Shown here: in pieces, positions 1 through 8,731 of the stretch
Numbering within the stretch: position 1 is the stretch's first letter
Layout: every line of letters starts with the position of its first letter
NCBI GenBank assembly: GCA_900316925.1
Contig: ONEU01000132.1
Location: 1 to 29,535, forward strand
Length of the DNA stretch: 29,535 nt
From: an uncultured Eubacteriales bacterium
GTDB taxonomy: Bacteria; Bacillota; Clostridia; Oscillospirales; Acutalibacteraceae
Direction of reading: 5' to 3'
Translations under genes and position numbers: made by a program
The notes under the pieces: model-generated
What the model saw: only the letters and a program-made list of their open reading frames with translations
Told to the model about the DNA's origin: nothing
Database searches by the model: none

Positions 1-1194
1 AACATGGGTGTGGAGCAGAACGCTCCCTACCGCATCAACCATCACGACCTTGTCAGACACGCCCTGATCGTCGGCTCAACCGGTTCCGGTAAATCCTGCT
101 CCAGCAAACGCATTATCACAGAGGTACTGGAGCACGATATCCCCGCCCTCATCATCGAACCCGCCAAGGACGACTGGGTACGATGGGCCATCAAAATGAA
201 TGAAGTCCTCCCGGAGAAGAACCGTTTCCGCATCTATATGCCGGGTCTGGATGAATTTGAAGGCGTCAGGCTCAGTCAGCTGCAGCTGTCACCGTTCCAG
301 CCGGCAGCGGTGGCCGGAGCAAAGCTGGATATGACCTCCCGCTGTGAAAACCTGATCGCCCTCATCAATGCAAGCCTGCCCTCGGAGGATGTACTTCCCG
401 TGCTGATCGACGAAACCATCTATTCCCTGTACGCAGCCGCTTACGGCGAGAAGTTCACCAGCGGCGGTCTGATGGACCCGCAGTTTGTTTATCCCGTACT
501 GTCCTCACTTTCCGCCATGAGCAATAAAGTCATGCAGCGAAAGAATTACGAAGAGAAGGTTCGCTCCAACCTTTCCACCTGTCTGGAGACCCGCTTCCAG
601 TATCTCACCAGAGGTACAAGAGGAAAGCTCCTGAATGTGGCAAAGTCCACGAATTATTCCGAGCTGTTCGACCATCCCACCGTAATCAATATCAGCGGTA
701 TCTCCGCCTCCAAGGACAAGGCGCTGATCATGTCCGTCCTGCTGCTGTCGCTGTATGAATACCGGAAATCCAAGTACGCCAACGACATTGACTACCGCAG
801 GCAGGCTCTTGAGAACAAACTGCTGCATCTCACGCTGATCGAAGAAGCGCACAATGTCCTGCTTAAGCCCGAGGGAGCATCCACCAATAATCCGCAGAAG
901 GTCGTAGCGGATCTCTTTACGAATATGCTCTCCGAGATCAGAAGCTACGGCGAAGGACTGATGATCGTTGACCAGTATCCCACCCGCCTGATTCCCGATG
1001 CCATCAAGAACACGAACTATAAGATCATTCACCGCCTGGCATCCCCTGATGATGCGGAGGTAATGGCGGCAAGTGCCGCCCTGCGCAATGAACAGAAAGC
1101 GCTGATTCCGTCGCTGTTCCCCGGCAATGCGATCATCTTCGGTGACCGCGATGATGCGGCGGCGTGGATCCACATGAAGAAAACCGATATCTGA
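1..1194 (+). CDS. HerA/DUF87-type P-loop ATPase, 5' end outside window
   Basis: The reading frame is open from base 1, so the ATG at base 4 is probably internal and the N-terminal part lies upstream. What is visible is the RecA-like motor. Walker A (GSTGSGKS) sits about 25 residues in, after the 'dLvRHalIvG' lead-in typical of DUF87/HerA proteins. Walker B is LTLIEEAHN near residue 280, followed by a sensor-like segment (MIVDQYP) and an Asn-Thr-Asn-rich strand. HerA-type proteins are hexameric DNA translocases or pumps, often paired with a nuclease. No nuclease is seen on this side, so the partner may lie upstream. The next gene starts 11 bp downstream, so an operon is likely. The family is well supported; the substrate is unknown. 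Confidence 0.85.
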   Translation, partial: NMGVEQNAPYRINHHDLVRHALIVGSTGSGKSCSSKRIITEVLEHDIPALIIEPAKDDWVRWAIKMNEVLPEKNRFRIYMPGLDEFEGVRLSQLQLSPFQPAAVAGAKLDMTSRCENLIALINASLPSEDVLPVLIDETIYSLYAAAYGEKFTSGGLMDPQFVYPVLSSLSAMSNKVMQRKNYEEKVRSNLSTCLETRFQYLTRGTRGKLLNVAKSTNYSELFDHPTVINISGISASKDKALIMSVLLLSLYEYRKSKYANDIDYRRQALENKLLHLTLIEEAHNVLLKPEGASTNNPQKVVADLFTNMLSEIRSYGEGLMIVDQYPTRLIPDAIKNTNYKIIHRLASPDDAEVMAASAALRNEQKALIPSLFPGNAIIFGDRDDAAAWIHMKKTDI

Positions 1195-1205
1195 GGAGGA
1201 TCAGG

Positions 1206-1736
1206 ATGAATCCGGCAATCATTGTTACCATCTCCGCAGCGGTCACTATGGCAGTGCTCACACCACCGTCCATTCTGCTCACACGCAGAATAAAACGTGC
1301 CCCGGAAAGAAAGTTTACCGCCCTGCTGCCGTCTCATGCGGAGCTGTTTGAGAGTCTGTATGAAAGTCTGTATATTTCCTGCTGCGACCTGAATGCTTTT
1401 GACGGAGATACCTACCATGAATGGTGCAGCAGAGCCGCCCTCTGTCCCGATCAGGCCTTCCGGAAAGCCTTTCAGGAGAGTTTTCCGAACAGCCGTGATG
1501 AGATCCGGTGCCGCAAAAATTCCCTGCGCCTGCTGTCATGCATCTATAAAGCGGGTATCGGAAGAGTCGGCAATACGGGAGAGGAATTTGTCGTTGACGA
1601 TTCCCTTGCGGATGTTTTTGAAGTCATCAACGAACAGGATGCTGTCGGAAAAGCCTGTTCCGTGATCAAACCCGCATGGGTATGCAGCGGAAAGGTCATT
1701 GAACCGGGTGTCGCGGCAGTCAAGAAATTGAAGTAA
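1206..1736 (+). CDS. Small single-pass membrane protein of unknown function, faintly GrpE-like tail
   Basis: The protein is 176 aa. The start at 1206 is chosen because GAGGAGGA lies just upstream (1194-1200), while the earlier in-frame ATG at 1164 is inside the preceding gene. Residues 3-25 are hydrophobic and followed by Arg/Lys, suggesting one membrane anchor with a cytoplasmic body. The body has several Cys and ends in VIKPAWVCSGKVIEPGVA, which weakly resembles the beta-domain end of GrpE nucleotide exchange factors (GY..grvlRPA.V). That resemblance is by eye only. It is tightly spaced between the HerA-like ATPase and the zinc-ribbon gene (14 bp to the next ATG), so the three are probably co-transcribed. 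No firm function. Confidence 0.7.
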   Translation: MNPAIIVTISAAVTMAVLTPPSILLTRRIKRAPERKFTALLPSHAELFESLYESLYISCCDLNAFDGDTYHEWCSRAALCPDQAFRKAFQESFPNSRDEIRCRKNSLRLLSCIYKAGIGRVGNTGEEFVVDDSLADVFEVINEQDAVGKACSVIKPAWVCSGKVIEPGVAAVKKLK

Positions 1737-1750
1737 CGGAGTCTGAAACC

Positions 1751-2686
1751 ATGAAATGTTTGAAATGCGGCATCATCAATGCTAAGGGCGTCAACTTTTG
1801 CGGGAACTGCGGTTCCAGCCTGATTCCGCAGCCGCCAAAGCCGTTGGAACAGCGCATTAAATTCTGTCCCGGCTGCGGTCACCCGATCTCTGCGGGCAAC
1901 GACTTTTGTCCGAGCTGCGGCAGACAGCTTTCCAACCTGAACATACCGGCGGAACCTGCCACCAGTGTTCCGAATCATTCCCCGCTCAAAACCCTGACCT
2001 CGGTGGAGAAGCACATCGGTGATGTCAGTGTGGGAAGAGCGGAGGCTACCGGTAATCTGATTATCTTTGATGACCATATCTCTTTTGAGATCACCAACGG
2101 AAATGCTGTCGGCAAGGCCATCAAATTTGTCGGCAAGGCGTTCTCCAAGAAAAAGAATGACTCAGACAATAACCCGGAGGTCTATTCCTACAGCGCGATC
2201 GGCGGCTGCTTTTTCTCGAAATATATGTCCACCATGCCCTCTGTGCTGCTGGCCATGAAGGACGGCAGTATGATCAAATTTGCCAAGCTCAACAAATCCA
2301 ACGATGTGAAGGAAGCCATTGCCCTGATTAACAGCCGGATCACACCGACTGTCGGAATACCGTCTGAACAGGCACCGGCACCAACCCCCGATTCCGCTGC
2401 CGACCCCTACGCCGCTTATCGGTTTGTGATGGAAGTCACCAACTTCATCACCGTAGACGAACAGTACATTGCCATCGTCGGAACTGTCCGGAAAGGCACG
2501 GCAGAACCCGGTGACACACTCTCCGTCAATGATAAAAACGGTAATAAGAAAGGGTCGGTAGAGATCAAAAGCATTGCCGTAAATCAGGAAATTGCTTCTT
2601 CCGCCCAGGAAGGAGACGACGAAACCGCTTTTCTGTGCAGCTTCCCCCACTCTCTTCTGAAATCCGGCGATATCATCTGTTCATAA
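1751..2686 (+). CDS. Double zinc-ribbon protein with PH-like middle and EF-Tu domain 2-like C-terminus
   Basis: The protein is 311 aa. Two short zinc ribbons open it: CLKCG..FCGNCG at residues 3-21 and CPGCG..FCPSCG near 39-58. After a Pro-rich linker, residues about 80-200 form a beta-rich, PH/GRAM-like stretch with 'FDDHISF' and 'VYSYSAIGGCFF'. A second Pro-rich linker follows. Residues about 220-311 look like the beta-barrel of EF-Tu domain 2 (VRKGTAEPGDTL, then a closing SGDII). The domain 2-like barrel is inferred from pattern, not from a search. The gene has a GGAG site 9 bp before the ATG and is followed by a strong terminator. It is likely an adaptor that docks other proteins, the last gene of the HerA operon. 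Confidence 0.8.
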   Translation: MKCLKCGIINAKGVNFCGNCGSSLIPQPPKPLEQRIKFCPGCGHPISAGNDFCPSCGRQLSNLNIPAEPATSVPNHSPLKTLTSVEKHIGDVSVGRAEATGNLIIFDDHISFEITNGNAVGKAIKFVGKAFSKKKNDSDNNPEVYSYSAIGGCFFSKYMSTMPSVLLAMKDGSMIKFAKLNKSNDVKEAIALINSRITPTVGIPSEQAPAPTPDSAADPYAAYRFVMEVTNFITVDEQYIAIVGTVRKGTAEPGDTLSVNDKNGNKKGSVEIKSIAVNQEIASSAQEGDDETAFLCSFPHSLLKSGDIICS

Positions 2687-2719
2687 ACGAAGATAACCAT
2701 ATCCGCAACACATATAATA

Positions 2720-2757
2720 ATCCCCCTGACACTCCGACAAGGAGCAGTCAGGGGGAT
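2720..2757. terminator. Bidirectional hairpin terminator between convergent genes
   Basis: An 11-bp perfect stem (ATCCCCCTGAC at 2720-2730 with its complement at 2747-2757) is extended by CTCC/GGAG inside the loop. CTTTTGG follows on the plus strand. It separates the plus-strand zinc-ribbon operon from the end of the minus-strand vWA gene and probably serves both; the U-run is better on the plus strand. Confidence 0.85.
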
Positions 2758-2766
2758 CTTTTGGTT

Positions 2767-4638
2767 CTACGGCATTCTGAGCTCACTGGCAATCAGCTTC
2801 AACAGCTGCTGTGGGAGCCTGTCAAGAGAATCGCATTCCAGGGTTTTGGGATATACCCGGCAGAGCTGTTCATAACAGTCATGTCCGAGGGCAACGGCAA
2901 TGATTTTTGTACCGCTCCGGGAAATTTTCTCCGCCGCATTGGCGGTATCCTTCACGGAAACCGGCGGAAAATACTGCGAACCCTCACAGCAATGCTCAGG
3001 GAACCCGTCGGAGATCACAATGATAAGCTGATGATCGGTCACCGTATGAGCGGCAAGGTAGTTTTCTGCCCAGAACAGGGACAATCCCTCTCTGGTCCCG
3101 TCAGAAGCAGACAATCTCAGTAGATTATACTGCTCCTTCTCCGCAGCCGAGAAAGGCAGCAGCACCTGATGTTCCACCAGCGGCTTGTCATAGATCGCCC
3201 GGTATTCCACCACCGCGTGTTCAATATGGTTCTTTTTCAGCACCTCATGCAGGATCACAGAAGCCTGCACAGCTGCATTCCGCCTGTTGCCGAACATGGA
3301 GCCGGAGCCGTCGATCATCAGCAGCACCGATAACTCCGGTGTCCCCGGGACATGGCTGGTCCGGTACCAACAGCGTTTTTTGATATCCAGGAAATGCTTC
3401 GACGAAATCCCCTTCCCGAAATACCGCCTGTCTTCGATGACTTCGTTCTCTGTCTGGATCAACGCAGAAAAACGCCGGATATAGGTGTTGATGGTAAGCA
3501 GATACTGGGATACGATTTTCCGATAGCTTTTCTCCAACAGCAGATCAACAGACGGATGGATTTCCCTGATCCGTATGGAGCGGTGCATCGCAGAAGCACC
3601 CGTTTCCGAACCGATCCAGTCTATCATGACAGGCTCGGAATGCTGCTTGAACTGTCCGAATGCTTCGCCTCCTGCTTGTATGGCCGTTAACAGGATCGTC
3701 CCCTCCTCATCAAAGGGAATGGGGTTACCGTCCTGATCGACAAACAGTCTCCTGGTTATCTGACACGCTCGTCCCCGTGAGCCGTTGATCTGAAACGTGT
3801 TTTTTGAGGAACAGTGAGTCCCTGTTCCCCCCAGCAGCCGTTCGGTAAATGAAAAGTCGGGCATCTCTTCCGGGATCAGCGGCTCCAGAAGATCAAAAAT
3901 CTCACAGGCATACCAATGCCTTTGGGAGGGTGTTTCCTGTTCCGCACCCTCAAAAAACAACGGTCTTACCTGATCCAGCCACTCCGTCAGTTCTGCAGGA
4001 GCTTCTTTCGCTTTCACCATGGGATACAGCAGCTCCGATGTCATTTGTTCCAGAATGCGCTCCAACCGGATGACCCCGGAATGCTCCTGCTCATGGTCGA
4101 TTCCCGCCTGCGAAAGCCGCTCATAGACCGTACCGGCAGATTCCTGTTTTGCAAACAAGTGTGACACCCGTCCCCATCGCAAGTATAGTTCCATATTCGG
4201 AAACGCCGATACCCCCGCACTTTCGATAAACGCATCCTCGATAATATTGCCGATAAGTGCCAGCACTTCCATTCGTTCTTTGGTGGTACTGCGGACATCA
4301 TGGACAGCCGGCGGAGGGAAATCGGAAAACAGAATATGCAGTCCCTCATGCACCTCCTGTGCACGGCTGGTAAAGGTCAGCGCGTGCCAGGGGGAACGGA
4401 CCGTCTGTCTGAACCCCAGAAAACGTGAAGTCTCTTTAAGCGCTTTCCGATCGGTAAACAGCATATCCATCATGGGATCAACGGTAATATTTCTACCGTC
4501 AGTAAACGCCCGTCCCTCATTGACAAAGGCCAGTTCGACCTCCTCATTCTGAACAAATCCACGCACATAAGACTCTTCCCTTTTTCGGTTCTCCTCACAT
4601 TGGAATAAGGCAAGAGCTTCCTCTTCTTTTTCTGTCAT
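2767..4638 (-). CDS. vWA-domain protein partner of MoxR (CobT/CoxE-like)
   Basis: The protein is 623 aa from the chosen start. The ATG at 4638 overlaps the MoxR stop as ATGA and has GAGGAG upstream, so it is preferred over the ATG at 4668. The C-terminal vWA domain has a full MIDAS: DGSGSM near residue 441, a Thr in 'SDGTREG' and an Asp in 'IIVISDGFPEH'. The N-terminal half is helical, with 'IIEDAFIES', resembling the 'EDarIE' helix of CobT/CoxE-type vWA proteins. Such proteins act with MoxR AAA+ ATPases as metal-insertion or remodelling chaperones that grip a client through the MIDAS metal. The client here is unknown. The four-base overlap implies translational coupling and fixed stoichiometry. 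Confidence 0.88.
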   Translation of the reverse strand: MTEKEEEALALFQCEENRKREESYVRGFVQNEEVELAFVNEGRAFTDGRNITVDPMMDMLFTDRKALKETSRFLGFRQTVRSPWHALTFTSRAQEVHEGLHILFSDFPPPAVHDVRSTTKERMEVLALIGNIIEDAFIESAGVSAFPNMELYLRWGRVSHLFAKQESAGTVYERLSQAGIDHEQEHSGVIRLERILEQMTSELLYPMVKAKEAPAELTEWLDQVRPLFFEGAEQETPSQRHWYACEIFDLLEPLIPEEMPDFSFTERLLGGTGTHCSSKNTFQINGSRGRACQITRRLFVDQDGNPIPFDEEGTILLTAIQAGGEAFGQFKQHSEPVMIDWIGSETGASAMHRSIRIREIHPSVDLLLEKSYRKIVSQYLLTINTYIRRFSALIQTENEVIEDRRYFGKGISSKHFLDIKKRCWYRTSHVPGTPELSVLLMIDGSGSMFGNRRNAAVQASVILHEVLKKNHIEHAVVEYRAIYDKPLVEHQVLLPFSAAEKEQYNLLRLSASDGTREGLSLFWAENYLAAHTVTDHQLIIVISDGFPEHCCEGSQYFPPVSVKDTANAAEKISRSGTKIIAVALGHDCYEQLCRVYPKTLECDSLDRLPQQLLKLIASELRMP

Positions 4639-6182
4639 GGCGCTGTCTCCTCTGTTTTCACCCTCCATTGATGGGATGCAACGATTTTCCGGATCATTTC
4701 CTCCATGCTCCTCTCATTGCGTGCTATGGGCAGGATGGTTTTTTCGGCAGCGGTAAGATAGCCCTCATACACGGCCATTCTTGCCCAGTTTTCCAGGTTC
4801 CGGGGAGAGATGACAATATCCAGCTCTTCCGCACGGATCTTCGTCTTGATACGGTGATACACGCTCAACATGGTGGGAATCTGCTTGGTACAGGTCGGTA
4901 CCCTTGCGGTAAGCATCTTCGTAATCGCTTCATCCGACAGCTCACTCAGTTCCACAATCGCATTAAAACGGTTATACAGTGCCTGATTCAGTTCCTTCGT
5001 CCCATAATAGCCGATATTCATAGTGGCAAAAAAGCGGAAATTCTGATGACGGCGCACGACCTCCCCGTTATCAAGCCGTACAAAGCCGTTGTCGTCCAAC
5101 AGGGAGTTCAGGAACGACAGATACTGCGGTCTTGCAAAATTGATTTCCTCAAAGACAACCGCACCGCCATAACGAATCGCCTTGGTCACAAAGCTCTCTT
5201 TGAAAACGATCCTGTCGCCCTCCGGCAGGAACTTTCCGAGAATAAACTCATCCAGGTTCTCGGAACAGTTGACGGTATCCATCAGCGGCAGACCAATCTG
5301 CTGACATATTAGCTTGCAGGACATGGTCTTTCCCGTACCGGCAGGGCCATGCAGCAAAACAGCCCGCATATCTCCGGCAGCTACCGCACTGCACAGTGCG
5401 CCCAACATCGGAGGAAGCTCAAATTCCTGTGAAAGCGCAGGAACCAGCTCACGGTACTCCGGTGCAAAGGCTTCTTCCGGAAAGGTGACGGCTTCATAGC
5501 TTGTTTCTTCAGGGAGAGCCGCATTGTTTTCCATCATGGTGAGTAATCTCTCACGCAATGACTCCGTACACTCCTTCGGTACAGACAGAATCTCCCGGTA
5601 ACTCAGAATGTAATCGTTATTCTTATAATACTGGTAAAAATCCTCATGCAGCACGACAAACGATGCCGCCGACGGTTTCCTGGAAAATTCCAGGAAGGCC
5701 GCACCGTATTCCTCATCGGTCTCGATCAGCCGCAGCAGCAGTAAGGTGAGGACCGGCAGCAATTTTGCGCAATCCATCAGATCAGAAGGATCCGATTTCA
5801 GGTAAATCCCATAACGATCCGTTGCACAGAACCGTATCACAGAGGTTTCATCACTATATGCCCGATAGCCGAATGCCCGGGTGATGCCGTTTTCCCGCCA
5901 ATCCTTCGGTACAGGCAGATCAAACCAGAAATAGGACTGCTTCTGATCGGTATAAACCTCACCGGTGTGCTCCTTCTGGTTGAGGATATCACCAATGTAT
6001 TCCGCCGTGAACGCCACCGCCTCTCCGATTGCCTGACAAAGCGTGGTCGTTCCCTTGAAGGATTCATTATTCCGATGTACATAATACGAGGTCGCATCCG
6101 AGAGGTGTCGGAAACCAAAACACTTGTAGATTTCCTTATCTTCCTCCCGAACAAATTTATAGGCCGCTTTACATGGTTTCAT
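4635..6182 (-). CDS. MoxR-family AAA+ ATPase
   Basis: The protein is 515 aa. The start at 6182 is chosen because AGGAGGAAAGACAG stands directly before that ATG; the ATG at 6230 has no site and falls at the promoter's likely start point. Residues 1-250 are a long N-terminal region without a recognised domain. The AAA+ module follows: Walker A GPAGTGKT (279-286), Walker B VVFEE (342-346), sensor 1 Asn in 'ATMNIG' (389), an Arg-finger candidate in 'LYNRFNA' (405), and a sensor 2 'SPRNLENWAR' near 455-465. MoxR ATPases remodel proteins together with a vWA partner, here the coupled downstream gene. It has its own promoter at 6235-6263. Larger than typical MoxR (about 320-350 aa) because of the N-terminal extension. 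Confidence 0.92.
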   Translation of the reverse strand: MKPCKAAYKFVREEDKEIYKCFGFRHLSDATSYYVHRNNESFKGTTTLCQAIGEAVAFTAEYIGDILNQKEHTGEVYTDQKQSYFWFDLPVPKDWRENGITRAFGYRAYSDETSVIRFCATDRYGIYLKSDPSDLMDCAKLLPVLTLLLLRLIETDEEYGAAFLEFSRKPSAASFVVLHEDFYQYYKNNDYILSYREILSVPKECTESLRERLLTMMENNAALPEETSYEAVTFPEEAFAPEYRELVPALSQEFELPPMLGALCSAVAAGDMRAVLLHGPAGTGKTMSCKLICQQIGLPLMDTVNCSENLDEFILGKFLPEGDRIVFKESFVTKAIRYGGAVVFEEINFARPQYLSFLNSLLDDNGFVRLDNGEVVRRHQNFRFFATMNIGYYGTKELNQALYNRFNAIVELSELSDEAITKMLTARVPTCTKQIPTMLSVYHRIKTKIRAEELDIVISPRNLENWARMAVYEGYLTAAEKTILPIARNERSMEEMIRKIVASHQWRVKTEETAP

Positions 6183-6234
6183 CTGTCTTTCCTCCTGTAC
6201 GGTCAGAATCCCGATGTTGATATGGTTCACTCAT

Positions 6235-6263
6235 ATTGTAACACGCATCCATCCCGTATGCAA
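6235..6263 (-). promoter_or_regulatory. Sigma-A promoter of the MoxR-vWA operon
   Basis: On the minus strand, TTGCAT (6258-6263) and TACAAT (6235-6240) are separated by exactly 17 bp. It lies just after the stop of the LRR gene, so the MoxR-vWA pair can be expressed independently, although no strong terminator separates it from LRR transcription. Confidence 0.7.
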
Positions 6264-6277
6264 GAACTTCTCCGCGA

Positions 6278-8404
6278 TCAGATCGTCAGATCACCAAGTA
6301 CATCCATATCCGGAAACTTCCGGTACTTGTAGTTCATCAGGAACACCTGAATCTGCATCTCACCGCCCTTCTGGGTACGCTCAATCGAGTACCCGACAAG
6401 CTTCATTATATTTTTCCTGTTAATAAAACGATCACATTCCGCCAGCTTCCTGACATTCTCATAGTCATTGTTTTTTATCAGCGACTGAAAAATCCGGGTA
6501 CTGTGTTTTTTGATATAAGCCTCCGCTTCCGGCTGCTGTTCCTGGTCATAAATCTGCAGGATCACGCTTTCTTTGATCGGCCGATGGAGATCACACTCAT
6601 AATTCTTTGAGCGCAGCATGGTGCAGAGCTCCGAAAGGGTAACCTTCCCCCAGTCAATCTGTGTGGCGTCTATCGTATGACCGGCAAGAACAAGCTTTTT
6701 CAGCTGAACGCAGTGCTCAACCATCCCGGTTCCCATTTCTTTCACACGATCTGGTATTTCCAATCGGGGCAGGCTGGTGCAATCCGAGAAAGCCTGTCTG
6801 CCAATGTACTCCACGCTGTCGGGAATCGTCAGCTCTTTCAGACTGCTGCAATAGCAGAACGCAATCTGATCAATATGGGTCGACGTGTCCGGAAGCCTGA
6901 CCGACTCCAGACTGGTACAGCCGGCAAAGACTCCGTATGACAGTGCCTGCAGCTGGGACGGCAATTTCACTTCGGTCAGACACTCACAGAATGCAAACGC
7001 CTTATATCCGATCCGGGTAACACTGTCTGGAATGGCAATCTGTGTCAGGCTGTTGCAATGGCAGAACGCTTCTGAATCAATCGCCGTCACACAATCAGGA
7101 ATCCGGACTTTTTTCAGATGATGACATTCAAACAACAGCTGCCACCCGATGCTGGTTACACCGTGAGGAATGTTGAGCTCCGTAAGGCTTTTGCAGCCGT
7201 AGAACGTCTCTTTGCCAAGTTCCGTCATGCTGTCAGGGAGACGGATGCTCCGAAGCCCGCTGCACCCGATGAATACGCCGCGTCCGAAGCATTTCACGCT
7301 ATCGGGAAACTCTATATTTTGAAGCTGTTCACATTTTTCAAAGACCCGGTCCCCTAAGCTAATCAGATGATCCGGGAGATGTATCTCCTGCAGGCTCTCA
7401 CAACCGGCGAACACCTCTTTTTCCAACCGTGTCACACCGTCAGGAAGTACAAGAGACGCCAGTTTACAACACCCAGCGAATGCTCTGTCACCGATAGCGC
7501 TCACGCTGTCAGGAATGTGTACTGTCCGTAGGGTGCTGCCATTCCGGAATGCGCCTGCTTCGATCCTCGTCACACCGTCCGGAACCGTCACAGTCTCCGC
7601 CTCCCCCTCATAGGCATACAGCACCCCTCTGACGATATAAAAGCCGTCTCTGTCCACAAGGGACCGGCATCCTCTGAACGCACCATTTCCCACCTGTGTC
7701 ACAGAATCGGGAATCGTCAGCTCCGTCAGACTCTCACATCCGAAGAACACACCGCCCTCGATTGTGACCGTCCTCTCTGGGAGACGGACGCTCCTCAGAC
7801 TGCTGCAGCCCGTGCACATTTCACCCTCGATCACCGTCAGGCTATCAGGGAACCGGAGATGCGTCAGGCTTTTACAGCCGTAAAATGCTCCTGCACCAAT
7901 TCTCGTCATTCTGTCCGGGAAACGAACACTCGTCAGACTGCTGCATTTCCGGAACACGTCCGAAGCCATCTCCGTCACATGGTCGGGGATCACCACGGCA
8001 GTCAGACTGCTGCAGCCGTAAAATGCCTCCGCCCTGATGATCGTCACCCCATCGGGTATGGTTATTCCCTTCAGCTTCCTGCAGTCAGCAAACGCACGTT
8101 CACCGATCGTCTGAAGAGTCCCGGGCAAGATAATTTCCGTCAGGGAAGAACATTTGCTAAACACGTTAGGGGCAAGCTCCGTCAAGCCCTCCGGAATATT
8201 GATCGTTGTCAGCCCTGTACACCCGCGAAATGCTCCCCTCCCGATCACCGTCACGCTGTCCGGCAGATCAATGCGGGTCAGATGAGAGCAATTCACAAAC
8301 ACATTTTCTGCGATCACTCTCACACCGTCAGGAATCACCAGATGCTTCTCTCCCTCTGTCTTCCGATATTCGGTCAGGACACCATTTTTCACCGTAGTTT
8401 TCAT
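6278..8404 (-). CDS. Cytosolic BspA-type leucine-rich-repeat protein
   Basis: The protein is 708 aa, starting at an ATG with GAGGTG upstream. It has no signal peptide and no membrane segment, unlike most BspA-type proteins. Residues about 15-575 are roughly 23 LRR_5 units of about 23 residues, pattern 'C.sLt.i.iPDsVt.IG..aF'. One unit is replaced by the 'GFYIVRGVLYAYEGEAETV' insertion common in this family. Residues 576-708 are a helical tail ending with 'YSIERTQKGGEMQIQVFLMN', resembling helical tails of other cytosolic Firmicutes LRR proteins (from memory). LRR arrays bind proteins, so a scaffold or recognition role for the adjacent MoxR-vWA pair is plausible but inferred. It has its own promoter at 8444-8472. 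Confidence 0.88.
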   Translation of the reverse strand: MKTTVKNGVLTEYRKTEGEKHLVIPDGVRVIAENVFVNCSHLTRIDLPDSVTVIGRGAFRGCTGLTTINIPEGLTELAPNVFSKCSSLTEIILPGTLQTIGERAFADCRKLKGITIPDGVTIIRAEAFYGCSSLTAVVIPDHVTEMASDVFRKCSSLTSVRFPDRMTRIGAGAFYGCKSLTHLRFPDSLTVIEGEMCTGCSSLRSVRLPERTVTIEGGVFFGCESLTELTIPDSVTQVGNGAFRGCRSLVDRDGFYIVRGVLYAYEGEAETVTVPDGVTRIEAGAFRNGSTLRTVHIPDSVSAIGDRAFAGCCKLASLVLPDGVTRLEKEVFAGCESLQEIHLPDHLISLGDRVFEKCEQLQNIEFPDSVKCFGRGVFIGCSGLRSIRLPDSMTELGKETFYGCKSLTELNIPHGVTSIGWQLLFECHHLKKVRIPDCVTAIDSEAFCHCNSLTQIAIPDSVTRIGYKAFAFCECLTEVKLPSQLQALSYGVFAGCTSLESVRLPDTSTHIDQIAFCYCSSLKELTIPDSVEYIGRQAFSDCTSLPRLEIPDRVKEMGTGMVEHCVQLKKLVLAGHTIDATQIDWGKVTLSELCTMLRSKNYECDLHRPIKESVILQIYDQEQQPEAEAYIKKHSTRIFQSLIKNNDYENVRKLAECDRFINRKNIMKLVGYSIERTQKGGEMQIQVFLMNYKYRKFPDMDVLGDLTI

Positions 8405-8443
8405 GGTTTCACCTCATTTCATGGACCCTTTTTCTTGTGTCCG

Positions 8444-8472
8444 ATTATACCATTCATCCGTGGGCAAGTCAA
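8444..8472 (-). promoter_or_regulatory. Strong sigma-A promoter of the cytosolic LRR gene
   Basis: On the minus strand, TTGACT (8467-8472) and TATAAT (8444-8449) are separated by 17 bp. The predicted start is about 30 nt before the ATG at 8404, leaving a short leader with the ribosome binding site. Confidence 0.8.
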
Positions 8473-8550
8473 TTTTAGCAGTACAAAGAATTACTCTGTA
8501 TTATCCAACCGGTACATAAAACTGTTTCTCCCGTGTTCGCCTGTTTCCAG

Positions 8551-8586
8551 AAAAAAAGCCTGAGAACGAAACGTGTTCTCAGGCTT
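8551..8586 (-). terminator. Rho-independent terminator of the surface-protein cassette
   Basis: A 12-bp perfect stem (8556-8567 with 8575-8586) and 7-nt loop. Read on the minus strand it is followed by a run of seven T (the A-run at 8551-8557). It ends transcription of the three-gene cassette about 145 nt after its last stop codon. Confidence 0.9.
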
Positions 8587-8731
8587 CCAGCGCGTTTTCA
8601 ATTCATTTCATGCGGCATCCTCATGGCCCCATCGGTATGGCTGTTTCTGCGGGAAATCTTCAGCACATCCTGCTTCGATGCATCCGTTACCGAACAAGAC
8701 CTCAGTATCCCGGAAATGATCGAGCGTTCCG

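Noticed and set aside
2635..3123. Plus-strand ORF of 162 codons across the convergent junction
   Set aside because: It reads through the terminator and antisense to the vWA gene, which has clear MIDAS motifs.
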